From Phyllobacterium myrsinacearum (lineage in GTDB: Bacteria; Pseudomonadota; Alphaproteobacteria; Rhizobiales; Rhizobiaceae): 64,000 nucleotides of DNA. Position 1 is the stretch's first letter. Every line of letters begins with the position of its first letter. The stretch lies in assembly GCF_002980555.1 (NCBI RefSeq), contig NZ_PVBT01000005.1, forward strand, positions 248,001 to 312,000. Direction: 5' to 3'. The translations under genes were made by a program, and so were the position numbers. The notes beneath the pieces are model-generated. The model had not been told where the DNA came from, searched no databases, and saw only the letters and a list, made by a program, of their open reading frames with translations. Positions 43,595 to 52,297 of this stretch are shown here, one piece after another.

Positions 43595-44485
43595 ATGGAG
43601 CCAGAATTGACCGTCAGTGACCTGCAAATAGAAATCGCCCGCCAGATCGTTTCCTTGGCCTCGTCGGAGCGGTGGCCTGTCGGAGAGCGCGTGTCGGATT
43701 TTGCCCTGGCCAGAAGGCTGGGTGTCTCGCGGTCACCCATCCGCTCGGCCCTTGCCTTGCTGGCAAGCCGCGGCGTTCTGGCCCACGCGCCTGGACGGGG
43801 CTACGTCCTCGCTCTCCTGCCGGATGGCAATGGCGATATCGATGGCATCGCCCCGCCTTCGGAACTGGAGGATATCCACAAACGGCTGATGGCCGACCGG
43901 GCGACAGGCGCAATACCGATGGAGGTGTCAGAGACGCAGCTGGCAGAGCGCTATGACGCCACGCGGGGTACCATTCGCAAAGTCCTGCTGCGGTTTGCCG
44001 CCGAGGGTCTGGTCCAGCGCCAGAGAGGCCATGGCTGGGCTTTTGCCGAAAGCCTCGATACCGACCAGGTTGAGGAGGAAAGCTATCAGTTCCGCATGAT
44101 CCTGGAATGCGGCGCTCTGCGCCATCCGGGTTTCAGGGCGGACAAGGATCATCTTGCATCCATCCGCGCGGCGCAGGCGGATATCATGCGCATTCCGCCC
44201 GCCTCGGTCCAGCGGGATCAGTGGTTCAGCGTCAATGCGTCGTTCCACGAAGCGCTGGCCGTCTGGTCCGGCAATCGCTTTCTTGTCCAGGCCGTTCGCC
44301 AGCAGAACAGCCTGCGGCGCATTACCGAATATGCCTATTTCGAGCGGCTTCCGCACGAACGCATCCGTCAGGTCTGCATCGAACACATCGCCATTCTCGA
44401 CGCCCTTTCCGAAAACGACCTGACCTTTGCCGAGGCGCTTTTGCGCCGTCACATCGAAGGCGCCAGCCGCTATGAGGTGGACTAA
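43595..44485 (+). CDS. GntR family regulator with two winged-helix domains and FCD domain
   Basis: A 296-residue regulator. The first winged helix (residues about 10-72) has RRLGVSRSPIRSALALLASR and GRGYVLALLP. A second one (about 88-150) has LAERYDATRGTIRKVLLRFA and RQRGHGWAFAE. Residues 155-290 are an FCD effector domain (YQFRMILECGALRHPGF, FHEALAVWSGNRFL, HIAILDALSENDL). Most GntR/FadR proteins have only one DNA-binding domain. It should repress the divergent C45/ABC operon. Confidence 0.88.
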   Translation: MEPELTVSDLQIEIARQIVSLASSERWPVGERVSDFALARRLGVSRSPIRSALALLASRGVLAHAPGRGYVLALLPDGNGDIDGIAPPSELEDIHKRLMADRATGAIPMEVSETQLAERYDATRGTIRKVLLRFAAEGLVQRQRGHGWAFAESLDTDQVEEESYQFRMILECGALRHPGFRADKDHLASIRAAQADIMRIPPASVQRDQWFSVNASFHEALAVWSGNRFLVQAVRQQNSLRRITEYAYFERLPHERIRQVCIEHIAILDALSENDLTFAEALLRRHIEGASRYEVD

Positions 44486-44645
44486 CGGGATGCTGGGAAC
44501 ACCATCCGCCCGGTCATAATCAACCCGTTTTTCCAGTGATTCCCAAAAAAACAACCATAACTAGAAATAAAGACTCCAGACGATAGAAACTGCCGGCATA
44601 TTCGCGTATTGCAGACAACGATAAATATGTGCGGGGGTGCATCCA

Positions 44646-44897
44646 ATGAATGAAGCCATTCGGGAACTTTTGGCTAAGGTAGGCGGCTTGCCGGTCGCCG
44701 TCGAACAGATCAGCGATGAAGAAGACCTATACAATGCCGGGTTGTCTTCATTCGCGTCTGTCCAGCTGATGCTGGGCATCGAGGACAGATTCGACATTGA
44801 ATTCTCGGACCAGTTCCTCAACCGCAAATCCTTTGCCAGCATCAAGGCTATCGAGCGGACAGTGGAAGCGATCCTCAAGAACAATGAGGATGCCTGA
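44646..44897 (+). CDS. Aminoacyl carrier protein (ACP-like)
   Basis: An 83-residue acidic four-helix carrier protein. The phosphopantetheine attachment site is in YNAGLSSFASVQLM; S34/S35 stand where ACPs have DSL, with S35 in register. The following helix is IEDRFDIEFSD, and the last helix is ASIKAIERTVEAIL. Carriers of this GLSS type are the substrates of amino acid:[carrier protein] ligases, one of which is encoded two genes downstream. The ATG at 44646 has GGGGGTG six bases upstream; a GTG nine bases earlier is inside that site. It overlaps the next gene by one base (TGATG). Confidence 0.9.
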   Translation: MNEAIRELLAKVGGLPVAVEQISDEEDLYNAGLSSFASVQLMLGIEDRFDIEFSDQFLNRKSFASIKAIERTVEAILKNNEDA

Positions 44898-46069
44898 TGA
44901 ACGCCGGCGCCGGTAACAGCCTGCAGCAGCGCGCAACACGCGTTGCCGCCATCGCCGCCCAGTTCGCCGACAATGTCGATACCCAGGCACGCTTTCCGCG
45001 CGAAGCTATCAGCGCGATGAAGGCCGAACATCTGCTTGGTATCCAGATTCCCGCCGATCTTGGCGGCGAGGCGGCACAGGTCGAGCAGATTGCAGAAATA
45101 TGTTCCATCATCGGACAGTCCTGTGCTGCCAGCGCGATGATTTTCGCGATGCATCACATCAAGCTGTCGAGTCTTGTCGAACATGGCCAATCTGCGCAAT
45201 GGCACCGGGCCTTTATGCGCCGGGTTGCGGCCGAGCAGTTGCTGCTGGCTTCTGCAACCACCGAAGGCGGCATTGGCGGGGATTTGCGCAACAGCATATG
45301 CGCCATCGAAATTGACGGCGATGTCTGCCGCCTTGAAAAGAATGCGACAGTCATTTCCTACGGCACCGAAGCCGATGCGATCCTGATCACCTCCCGCTCG
45401 GGCGCGGAGGCCGCATCCTCCGACCAGGTCATGACCGTTTTTGTCAAGGATCAGTATACGCTCGAGAAGACAAACGGCTGGGATACCCTCGGCATGCGCG
45501 GCACCTGCTCGGAAGGGTTCGTTTTCCGGGGAGCTGGCAGCACGGAGCAGATCCTGCCCCACCCTTTCGCGGAAATCGCGGCGCAATCCATGCTTGCCAT
45601 GGCGCATCTCCTCTGGAGCGCGCTCTGGTACGGGATTGCAGTCGATGCCGTCACCCGGGCCCAGTCCTTCGTCAGGGCAGCAGCCAAGCGTGCGCCCGGC
45701 GTTCAGCAGCCGGGAGCATTGCGCGTCGCCGAAGCGTCGAACATGCTGCAGATGCTGAAGTCCGAAATCGTCGCCTGCCTCAACACCTACCGGCATGCCA
45801 AGGACGACAGCGACAAGCTTGCCTCCATGGGCTTTGCCATCACGATGAACAACCTGAAGGTTGGCGCGTCGCAGTCCATTCTGCAGATCATCAATCATGC
45901 CATGCTTGTCTGTGGCATCATGGGTTACAAGAACGGAACACCCTACAGCCTCGGCCGGCATTTGCGCGACGCCAATTCGGCACAGCTCATGGTTTCCAAT
46001 GAGCGCATTCTTGGCAACACCGCCACGATGCTGCTCATCCATAAACAGAACACCAGTCTTTTGGGGTAA
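44897..46069 (+). CDS. Acyl-CoA dehydrogenase family flavoprotein
   Basis: A 390-residue acyl-CoA dehydrogenase fold. The N-terminal helical domain has ISAMKAEHLLGIQIPADLGG and EICSIIGQSCAASAMIFAMH. The middle beta domain has LLASATTEGGIGGDLRNS and GWDTLGMRGTCSEGFVF. The C-terminal helical domain ends with RHLRDANSAQLMVSNERIL. It is translationally coupled to the carrier protein gene. My inference is that it acts on an acyl group held on the carrier, as known for aminoacyl- or prolyl-carrier dehydrogenases, rather than in fatty acid oxidation, since no other beta-oxidation gene is present. Confidence 0.88.
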   Translation: MNAGAGNSLQQRATRVAAIAAQFADNVDTQARFPREAISAMKAEHLLGIQIPADLGGEAAQVEQIAEICSIIGQSCAASAMIFAMHHIKLSSLVEHGQSAQWHRAFMRRVAAEQLLLASATTEGGIGGDLRNSICAIEIDGDVCRLEKNATVISYGTEADAILITSRSGAEAASSDQVMTVFVKDQYTLEKTNGWDTLGMRGTCSEGFVFRGAGSTEQILPHPFAEIAAQSMLAMAHLLWSALWYGIAVDAVTRAQSFVRAAAKRAPGVQQPGALRVAEASNMLQMLKSEIVACLNTYRHAKDDSDKLASMGFAITMNNLKVGASQSILQIINHAMLVCGIMGYKNGTPYSLGRHLRDANSAQLMVSNERILGNTATMLLIHKQNTSLLG

Positions 46070-46083
46070 CGGGGTAACACGGC

Positions 46084-46992
46084 ATGGACGCTCAAATATC
46101 TTTTCTCGACCGCTTGTTTTCGGCCGGTCTCCTGCTCGATACCGGCGTTGACGGTCTTTATGGACGCAGCGGCCGTTTCGAGGACGTCATCGCCGCATTC
46201 GAGCGGCTGATTGACCGCACCGGCGGCGGCGATGGTGCAGAAGCCATCCGCTTCCCGCCCGGGATGAACCGCGCCATCTTCGAAAAAAGCGGCTACATGA
46301 AGAGTTTTCCGCAATTGGCCGGAACCATCCACAGCTTCTGCGGATGCGAGCTTGACCATGTCAATCTCATCCAGTGCATGGATGCGGGCAAGGACTGGAC
46401 GAAGGAACAGGAAGCGACTGATATCGTGCTGACGCCGGCCGCCTGCTATCCGCTCTATCCCGTCATTGCCCAGCGCGGCGACCTGCCGGCAGACGGCGGA
46501 CTGTTCGACCTGCAATCCTATTGCTTCCGGCACGAACCGTCGAAAGACCCGGCACGCCAGCAGATGTTCCGCATGCGTGAATATGTCCGCATGGGCAAGG
46601 CCGACGACGTGATGGAATTCCGCCAGCTCTGGATCGAGCGGGGCACGGACATCATGCAGCGGGTGGGTCTTCCCGTTCACATCGACGTTGCCAACGATCC
46701 GTTCTTTGGCCGCGCCGGGCGCATGCTGGTCAACAATCAGCGCGATCAGAACCTGAAGTTCGAACTGCTTATCCCGATCACGTCAACCGAAAACCCGACC
46801 GCCTGCATGAGCTTCAACTATCATCAGGATCATTTCGGCACGAAATGGGGCATTCAATTCGCCGATGGCACGACGGTCCATACTGCCTGTGTCGGATTTG
46901 GCCTGGAGCGGATTGCACTCGCCCTGTTCCACCACCATGGCCTCGACATCGAAGCGTGGCCGGAGCAGGTTCGCCAGGAATTGTGGGGCTGA
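46084..46992 (+). CDS. Amino acid:[carrier protein] ligase (class II aaRS-like, atypical SerRS relative)
   Basis: A 302-residue protein homologous to the catalytic core of the archaeal-type seryl-tRNA synthetase but without a tRNA-binding domain. Family members activate glycine or alanine with ATP and transfer it to the phosphopantetheine of a small carrier protein. Predicted zinc ligands are C121 ([10 protein letters not shown]), E166 ([11 protein letters not shown]) and C269 ([11 protein letters not shown]). Their spacing equals that of the zinc ligands I recall for the Bradyrhizobium Bll0957 enzyme (131/176/279). Motif 2 is FRHEPS...MFRMRE and motif 3 is [12 protein letters not shown]. The partner carrier is encoded two genes upstream. 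The pathway fed by this ligase has, to my knowledge, no established function. Confidence 0.93.
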   Translation: MDAQISFLDRLFSAGLLLDTGVDGLYGRSGRFEDVIAAFERLIDRTGGGDGAEAIRFPPGMNRAIFEKSGYMKSFPQLAGTIHSFCGCELDHVNLIQCMDAGKDWTKEQEATDIVLTPAACYPLYPVIAQRGDLPADGGLFDLQSYCFRHEPSKDPARQQMFRMREYVRMGKADDVMEFRQLWIERGTDIMQRVGLPVHIDVANDPFFGRAGRMLVNNQRDQNLKFELLIPITSTENPTACMSFNYHQDHFGTKWGIQFADGTTVHTACVGFGLERIALALFHHHGLDIEAWPEQVRQELWG

Positions 46993-47000
46993 CCGGCGGC

Positions 47001-48008
47001 ATGCAAGCTGTTTTTCCCCATATCGATCCGCAGACATACCGGCCGCATGCCCTGCATGCGCAGGACCGGATTTGGCCGGAGACCAACTGCTACGTTGATC
47101 TGTGGATCGAGGTTCTTGCCGCACAGAACCTGCCGCCGGAAGCAATGCTGGGCTTCACCCTGAACCAGGATTTTGAAGGCGACCAGTTTACCTTTTTCAA
47201 GGTGCCGCTGGAGGATCTGGAGACGCTCTATGGCATTCGCGTCGGCGAGCTTGCCATCTTTGACACGGTGGAAAGCCACGTGGCCGCACAGATGGCACGG
47301 GGCCGCCTCACCCTCGTGGAAATGGACAGCTATTTCATGCCGGACACCCATGGGGTGGGCTACCGCAGCGAGCACGGCAAGACGACGGTTGCCATCAACC
47401 GCATGGATACGCAAAACCGCAGCCTCGATTATTTCCACAATGGCGGCTTCTTCCACCTGGACGGCGACGATTTTGACGGCCTGTTCCAGCGTCATCTGAC
47501 CGCTGAGGATATGCCGTTCCTGCCCTACACGGAATTTGCAAAATTCCCGGACAGGCCAGCCAGTGCGGCCTCGATACGCGAGATATCCGCGCGTCTGCTG
47601 CCCGGCCATTTCGCCCGCCGGCCCGCAGCAAATCCCATTCGCGCGTTCATGGATGTGTTTCCGCTGCAGGCCGAGGCCGTGGCGGAGCGGCCCTTTGCAT
47701 TCTTCCACAAATACGCCTTCAACACGATGCGCCAGCTGGGCGCAAACTTCGAACTCGCCGCCAGCCATCTCGCATGGCTGCGCCCGGACGGGTTCTTTGC
47801 GGCGGCCGCAAACGACGCGATCCGCATTGCCGAGGTTGCCAAGGCGGCGCAGTTCCAGCTTGCCCGTGCCGTCACGCGCAAGAAATTTGCTCCGCTGGCC
47901 GATGCGCTCATGCCCGCCGCCGATGCGTGGGATCGCATGATGGATGTTCTGGCTTCGGAACTCGGCCATCCCAAAGTGCATGCCGCCGAAAGCCGCGTGG
48001 ACGCTTGA
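47001..48008 (+). CDS. DUF1839 family protein
   Basis: A 335-residue protein of the DUF1839 family. Clear stretches are RIWPETNCYVDLWIEVLAAQ at the start, QDFEGDQFTFFKVPLEDLE, VEMDSYFMPDT and KTTVAINRMD. The C-terminal half is helical. It is cytosolic with no membrane segment. The family is found with amino acid:[carrier protein] ligases and may accept the aminoacyl group, but this is inferred from context only. The ATG at 47001 is eight bases after the ligase stop. A GTG at 46983 overlapping the ligase gene is an alternative start. Confidence 0.85.
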   Translation: MQAVFPHIDPQTYRPHALHAQDRIWPETNCYVDLWIEVLAAQNLPPEAMLGFTLNQDFEGDQFTFFKVPLEDLETLYGIRVGELAIFDTVESHVAAQMARGRLTLVEMDSYFMPDTHGVGYRSEHGKTTVAINRMDTQNRSLDYFHNGGFFHLDGDDFDGLFQRHLTAEDMPFLPYTEFAKFPDRPASAASIREISARLLPGHFARRPAANPIRAFMDVFPLQAEAVAERPFAFFHKYAFNTMRQLGANFELAASHLAWLRPDGFFAAAANDAIRIAEVAKAAQFQLARAVTRKKFAPLADALMPAADAWDRMMDVLASELGHPKVHAAESRVDA

Positions 48009-48013
48009 CGCGG

Positions 48014-50494
48014 ATGGAGAGCGTGCCGCGGCCGATCAGCACCGGAGACGGCCAGCACCTCGACGATGCATGGCATCTCATCCTGACGGCGTCGGGCGAG
48101 GCATCCGGGCCGGATCAGCTGCGCCGCGAAAGCGCTTTGCCGGATGTCCCGGTACCGGGCACGGTGGCCGAAGCCCTGGAACGGGCCGGCCGCTTTGAAC
48201 GCGGCGCTCCCTTTCCGCTCAATCAACAGGATGCCTGGTATATCCGAGCGTTCGGCAACGAACCGGCGGGAATGGCCATTCTTCGTTTCGAAGGGCTGGC
48301 GACAATTGCCGAAGTCTATTGGAACGGCAGCCGAGTTTTGCAGTCCGCCAATATGTTTCTGGCATCGGACGTTACAGTCGAATTGACCGGCAAGGACGAG
48401 CTTGCCATATGCTTTCGCGCATTGGCGCCTCTTCTTAACCGGAAAGGCCCCCGCGCACGCTGGCGTACCCAACTGATGAACGAACAGGGCCTGCGCCTGC
48501 TGCGGACCACACCTCTGGGCTACATGCCCGGCTGGTGTCCTGAAATTCATCCGGCAGGTCCATGGCGTCCTGTAAAGCTGTTGCGGCTGGACGAAGAGCC
48601 GATAGCCAACATCGACATCCACAGCGAATTGACCGGCGGAGGAGACGGCATCCTCAGCGTAAGTTTCGCTTATTCGGGATCGTTTGAACGCCCCGTTGTG
48701 GAATGTTCCGGCTGCAGCATCGAAGCCGTTCTGAACGAAGACGGTCGCTGGCATGCGCGTCTTGATATACCGGGCGCGACTCCGTGGTGGCCCCACACAC
48801 ATGGTTCACCGGTGCTGCATGATGTCGTGCTGCACGCCGGGCAGGAAACATATCGGCTGGGGCGCACCGGCTTCAGGAGCCTGGAAATCGACCGGGGTGG
48901 GGACAGCCAGGGCTTTGCCTTGATCGTCAACGGCAAGCGCATTTTCTGCCGGGGCGCGGTCTGGAGCTCCGCCGACATTGTCCGCCTGCCGGGCAAACGC
49001 AGGGATTACGCACCCTGGCTGCGCCTTGCCGCGGATGCCGGAATGAACATGATCCGCGTCAGCGGCATAACGGCCTATGAAAGCAATGATTTCTTCGATC
49101 TGTGCGACGAACTCGGCATCCTGGTCTGGCAGGATTTCATGTTCGCCAATTTCGATTACCCGGTGAAGGATGCCGAATTCGCAGCGCAGGTCGGCGCGGA
49201 AGCCCGGCAGTTCCTCAAGCGAACGCACGCGGCCCCATCTCTGGCGGTCCTGTGCGGCGGCAGCGAAATCTACCAGCAGGGCTCCATGCTGGGCTTGCCG
49301 GAAACCGTTTGGAAAGGGCCTCTGACCGAGGAAATCCTGCCATCCCTGTCACGCAGCCTGCGTCCCGACGTGCCGTACATTGCCAATTCACCATGCGACG
49401 GTGCCCTGCCCTTCATTGCCAATGCCGGCGTCAGCCACTATTACGGTGTCAGCGCCTATTGCCGGCCGCTGGACGATGCGCGCCGCGCCAATGTCCGCTT
49501 CGCTACCGAATGCCTGGCGTTTTCCAACGTTCCGGAAGCCCGCACATTGACAGCGCACCTGAATGTGCCTGCGGTCCACCATCCCCGCTGGAAAGCAAGG
49601 GTGCCCCGCGACAACAATGTATCCTGGGACTTCGAGGATGTGCGGGAAGCCTATCTTGCCATGCTGTACGGCTTCGATCCCACGACACTGCGCCGCGAAG
49701 ACATGCCATCCTACCTGCACCTGTCCCGGGCGGTAACCGCCGAAGTGATGGAAGCCACTTTTGCCGAATGGCGGCGGCCGGGAAGCAGTTGCTGGGGCGG
49801 ACTGGTCTGGATGCTGCAGGATCTTCTGCCGGGGGCGGGCTGGGGCATCATCGACAGCACGGGTGAACCGAAGGCCGCGTGGTACGGTTTGAAACGCGCC
49901 TGGCGCACCGTCAATCTCACCCTCACGGATGAGGGCATTAACGGGTTGGCGCTTCACATCGTCAATGAACGGCCGCAAGGGCTGGAAGCCAGCGTGGAGG
50001 TCACGTCCCTGCGCGCCGGGAAACAGCCGGTTGTATCGGGCCGCCGTGATCTGACGCTCAAACCGGGCCAATCCATGACACTGGCGGCAACGGATCTGTT
50101 CGGCGCTTTCTTTGATACAACCTATGCCTATCGTTTTGGCCCGCTTTCCCATGATGTGACCGTAGCGCGCTTGAAGGACCCGCAATCCGGTACGGTTCTC
50201 GCCGAGGCTTTCCATTTTCCGCAAGGCCGCACGAAAGCCTTCCATGACGCGGCAATTGAAACCGCCCTTACACTGGAAGGGAATGTCTGGTTCCTTGAGC
50301 TGACGACGCCCGTGCTCGCCCAGTCAGTCCATGTGGATATCGAGGGCTATCGCCCCGATGACAACTGGTTTCATCTGGCGCCTGGCGAGCCCAAGCGGCT
50401 CGGACTGAGCCCCCGGGACGGCACCACGCTTTCGGCCCGCCCAACCGGAGAGATCCGTATTGCTGGAAGTTCCCGCATCGTCTGGTTTGAGTGA
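48014..50494 (+). CDS. Glycoside hydrolase family 2 protein (beta-mannosidase-like), cytosolic
   Basis: An 826-residue GH2-type enzyme. The N-terminal jelly-roll has PVPGTVAEALERAGRFERG and LNQQDAWYIRAFGNEPAG, as in beta-mannosidases. An immunoglobulin-like domain follows, then the TIM barrel (LRLAADAGMNMIRVSGITAY, ELGILVWQDFMFANFDYP). The likely acid/base is E418 in LAVLCGGSEIYQQG, and the likely nucleophile is E499 in RFATECLAFSNVP. PGSSCWGGLVWMLQDLLPG closes the barrel. There is no signal peptide. It is five bases downstream of the DUF1839 gene, so it belongs to the aminoacyl-carrier operon, which is an unusual partner for a glycosidase. Confidence 0.88.
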   Translation: MESVPRPISTGDGQHLDDAWHLILTASGEASGPDQLRRESALPDVPVPGTVAEALERAGRFERGAPFPLNQQDAWYIRAFGNEPAGMAILRFEGLATIAEVYWNGSRVLQSANMFLASDVTVELTGKDELAICFRALAPLLNRKGPRARWRTQLMNEQGLRLLRTTPLGYMPGWCPEIHPAGPWRPVKLLRLDEEPIANIDIHSELTGGGDGILSVSFAYSGSFERPVVECSGCSIEAVLNEDGRWHARLDIPGATPWWPHTHGSPVLHDVVLHAGQETYRLGRTGFRSLEIDRGGDSQGFALIVNGKRIFCRGAVWSSADIVRLPGKRRDYAPWLRLAADAGMNMIRVSGITAYESNDFFDLCDELGILVWQDFMFANFDYPVKDAEFAAQVGAEARQFLKRTHAAPSLAVLCGGSEIYQQGSMLGLPETVWKGPLTEEILPSLSRSLRPDVPYIANSPCDGALPFIANAGVSHYYGVSAYCRPLDDARRANVRFATECLAFSNVPEARTLTAHLNVPAVHHPRWKARVPRDNNVSWDFEDVREAYLAMLYGFDPTTLRREDMPSYLHLSRAVTAEVMEATFAEWRRPGSSCWGGLVWMLQDLLPGAGWGIIDSTGEPKAAWYGLKRAWRTVNLTLTDEGINGLALHIVNERPQGLEASVEVTSLRAGKQPVVSGRRDLTLKPGQSMTLAATDLFGAFFDTTYAYRFGPLSHDVTVARLKDPQSGTVLAEAFHFPQGRTKAFHDAAIETALTLEGNVWFLELTTPVLAQSVHVDIEGYRPDDNWFHLAPGEPKRLGLSPRDGTTLSARPTGEIRIAGSSRIVWFE

Positions 50495-50497
50495 TCG

Positions 50498-52297
50498 TCA
50501 GCCCTGAAAACGCAGTGCCATCCGTTCGAGCGCGTCAATATAGATAGTGCGGGCATGTTGCGGTGTGAGATTGTGATCCGCATCGGGGATCTTCTTGACC
50601 GACACATTGGGATACCCGGCAATCCTGTCTTCCCGCGCATCGAAATAATAGCCGAAATATTCAAGCCCCGGATCCCGGTAGCTGTAGAGCAGTTCAACGG
50701 GAATCTGCCTGTCCTTCAGCACGCCGAATGCCTTGTAAACCGCCCGGCCTTCCGTCGTCCGGCCGCGAAGCAGATGCCGTGCCCGTTTGGCAATGCGCCG
50801 GCCCATTCCTCCGGCAACGTTTCGGGCAATGCCGGCAAAATCCAGTTCGCCGCGGACAAGACGTTTGAACGTCGAGGCGCGCAACAGGCGGCTGCCATAT
50901 TCTTCCAGGGTTCGGCTGCCTTCGCGCACGGCCTCGTCGACCGAACGTCCCGGTTCCCAGTAAAAGGTAATGGGATTGACGAGGACCGCACCGGACAGCC
51001 GCGGGTCGGCAACGGCGCTCTGAAACCCGAGATAAGCGCCGCTGCAGCGGCCCGCAGCGATGATCGCCGGCGTGCCGAGGCCATTGAGAAAAGACAGCGC
51101 TTCGGCAACATCGGCATTCTGCGCATCATGATAGAGTACCTGATCGGGAACGCCGGGGACTGGCGGACTATCGGATGCATTGGCCGTATCAAACCGGAGC
51201 GAGGCGACACCGCGCCGTGCCAGCGCGCGCGCTATGGTGACAATCGTTCGTCCCCATCCCGCATGCCGGTCATAGGCAGAGGTCAGGAACAAGACCGTCG
51301 CGCCGCGCCTTGCCCCCTGCGGCTCGCACAAAACGCCATAAAGCCGGTCACCACGACCGAAACGCAGCGGGGTTTCGCAGAAGTCATCGCCCTGCAGCGT
51401 CCCAGGTTTCACATCCCGTATGGCAGGTGCATGGACTTCAGGAGACGCGATGCGTCCCGCAACGCCGGCAGCCCAGTCGGCAATACGGCCGGCAACCGCA
51501 AGCGGCAGCTGCGAAATGACAGGATTGGAAACCAGCTTGTCATAGCTGGTATAGTCCTCAAGTATCGTGTCGATGCCGAGCTGGCTGAGATGCGCTGCGA
51601 ACTCCCGGTCGGACGGCCGGTCCACCCGCGCCAGAACCAGGCATTCCGGCGCAATTTTGCTGCCAAGCGTCATCAGGTTTGCCCGGCGCAATCCTTCCGC
51701 CACTTCCGCGGGCAGTTTCAGCGACGCAATAGACACGCCAGTTTTGTCGCGCTGGGCTTCCGGCAAGCCAAGGTCGGCGTCGACCATGCCGGACCAGATC
51801 GACAGTTCGCGCGTATAATGGCGGCCTGAAACGACCGGAGCCATGAACGCGATAGCGTCGAGCCCGCCGATGTGGCCCGCAGCGTCGGCGGCAATCACGC
51901 AACCCAGGCCCTGGCTCAGAACAATGACGCGCTGGCAGCCTGAGAGGTCCTTCAGCAATGCCGCCCCGGCCACAAGCGCATCACTCCAGACCGCCAGCCC
52001 TTTGGAAAAGTCACCACCATCCAGCGCGTCGCCGGTTCCCGGCCAATCGAAGCGGAAGGAGGGAATGCCCTTCTCTGCCAGTTGCTCTGCAATGATGCGC
52101 CAGAATTTGCGGGTACACAGTTCTTCAAGCCCCCATGGGCTGGCGAAAAGCACAGCTGTATTACCCGAATGATCCGTATCAGCCCGTTGAAAAAGTCCAA
52201 TCGTCTGATTGAAAACAACAGGCTGTGCGGCCGCCCGCCCCCCTATCCTTACAGCGTCCGCAAATTCCCCAGACTGCCTATGGATTTCCTTGTTCAT
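50498..52297 (-). CDS. Tandem alpha/beta hydrolase with degenerate first elbow and Cys in second
   Basis: A 599-residue protein of two alpha/beta hydrolase domains. The first (residues about 25-290) has FASPWGLEELCTRKFWRIIA, FRFDWPGTGDALDG and the elbow IVLSQGLGCV (S128), which lacks the usual leading Gly. The second (about 330-599) has VLFLTSAYDRHAGWGRTI, LRFDTANASDSPP and the elbow IIAAGRCSGAYLGF, where C418 replaces serine. The final His is in PDADHNLTPQHART. Such double hydrolases occur with surface polysaccharide or carrier-protein clusters. A Cys nucleophile would suit thioester transfer. It converges on the GH2 gene with three bases between stops. The ATG at 52297 follows GGGCGAGG. Confidence 0.85.
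   Translation of the reverse strand: MNKEIHRQSGEFADAVRIGGRAAAQPVVFNQTIGLFQRADTDHSGNTAVLFASPWGLEELCTRKFWRIIAEQLAEKGIPSFRFDWPGTGDALDGGDFSKGLAVWSDALVAGAALLKDLSGCQRVIVLSQGLGCVIAADAAGHIGGLDAIAFMAPVVSGRHYTRELSIWSGMVDADLGLPEAQRDKTGVSIASLKLPAEVAEGLRRANLMTLGSKIAPECLVLARVDRPSDREFAAHLSQLGIDTILEDYTSYDKLVSNPVISQLPLAVAGRIADWAAGVAGRIASPEVHAPAIRDVKPGTLQGDDFCETPLRFGRGDRLYGVLCEPQGARRGATVLFLTSAYDRHAGWGRTIVTIARALARRGVASLRFDTANASDSPPVPGVPDQVLYHDAQNADVAEALSFLNGLGTPAIIAAGRCSGAYLGFQSAVADPRLSGAVLVNPITFYWEPGRSVDEAVREGSRTLEEYGSRLLRASTFKRLVRGELDFAGIARNVAGGMGRRIAKRARHLLRGRTTEGRAVYKAFGVLKDRQIPVELLYSYRDPGLEYFGYYFDAREDRIAGYPNVSVKKIPDADHNLTPQHARTIYIDALERMALRFQG

Noticed and set aside
44561-46042. A 493-codon minus-strand frame opposite the acyl-CoA dehydrogenase gene
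   Set aside because: The + strand product aligns with the dehydrogenase fold throughout and is coupled to the carrier gene; the antisense product is low-complexity.
46845-47000. N-terminal extension of DUF1839 into the ligase gene
   Set aside because: The residues are Pro/Arg-rich and out of frame with the ligase; the family begins near the ATG at 47001.
47525-48802. A 425-codon minus-strand frame across DUF1839 and GH2
   Set aside because: It crosses two supported genes and has no motif.
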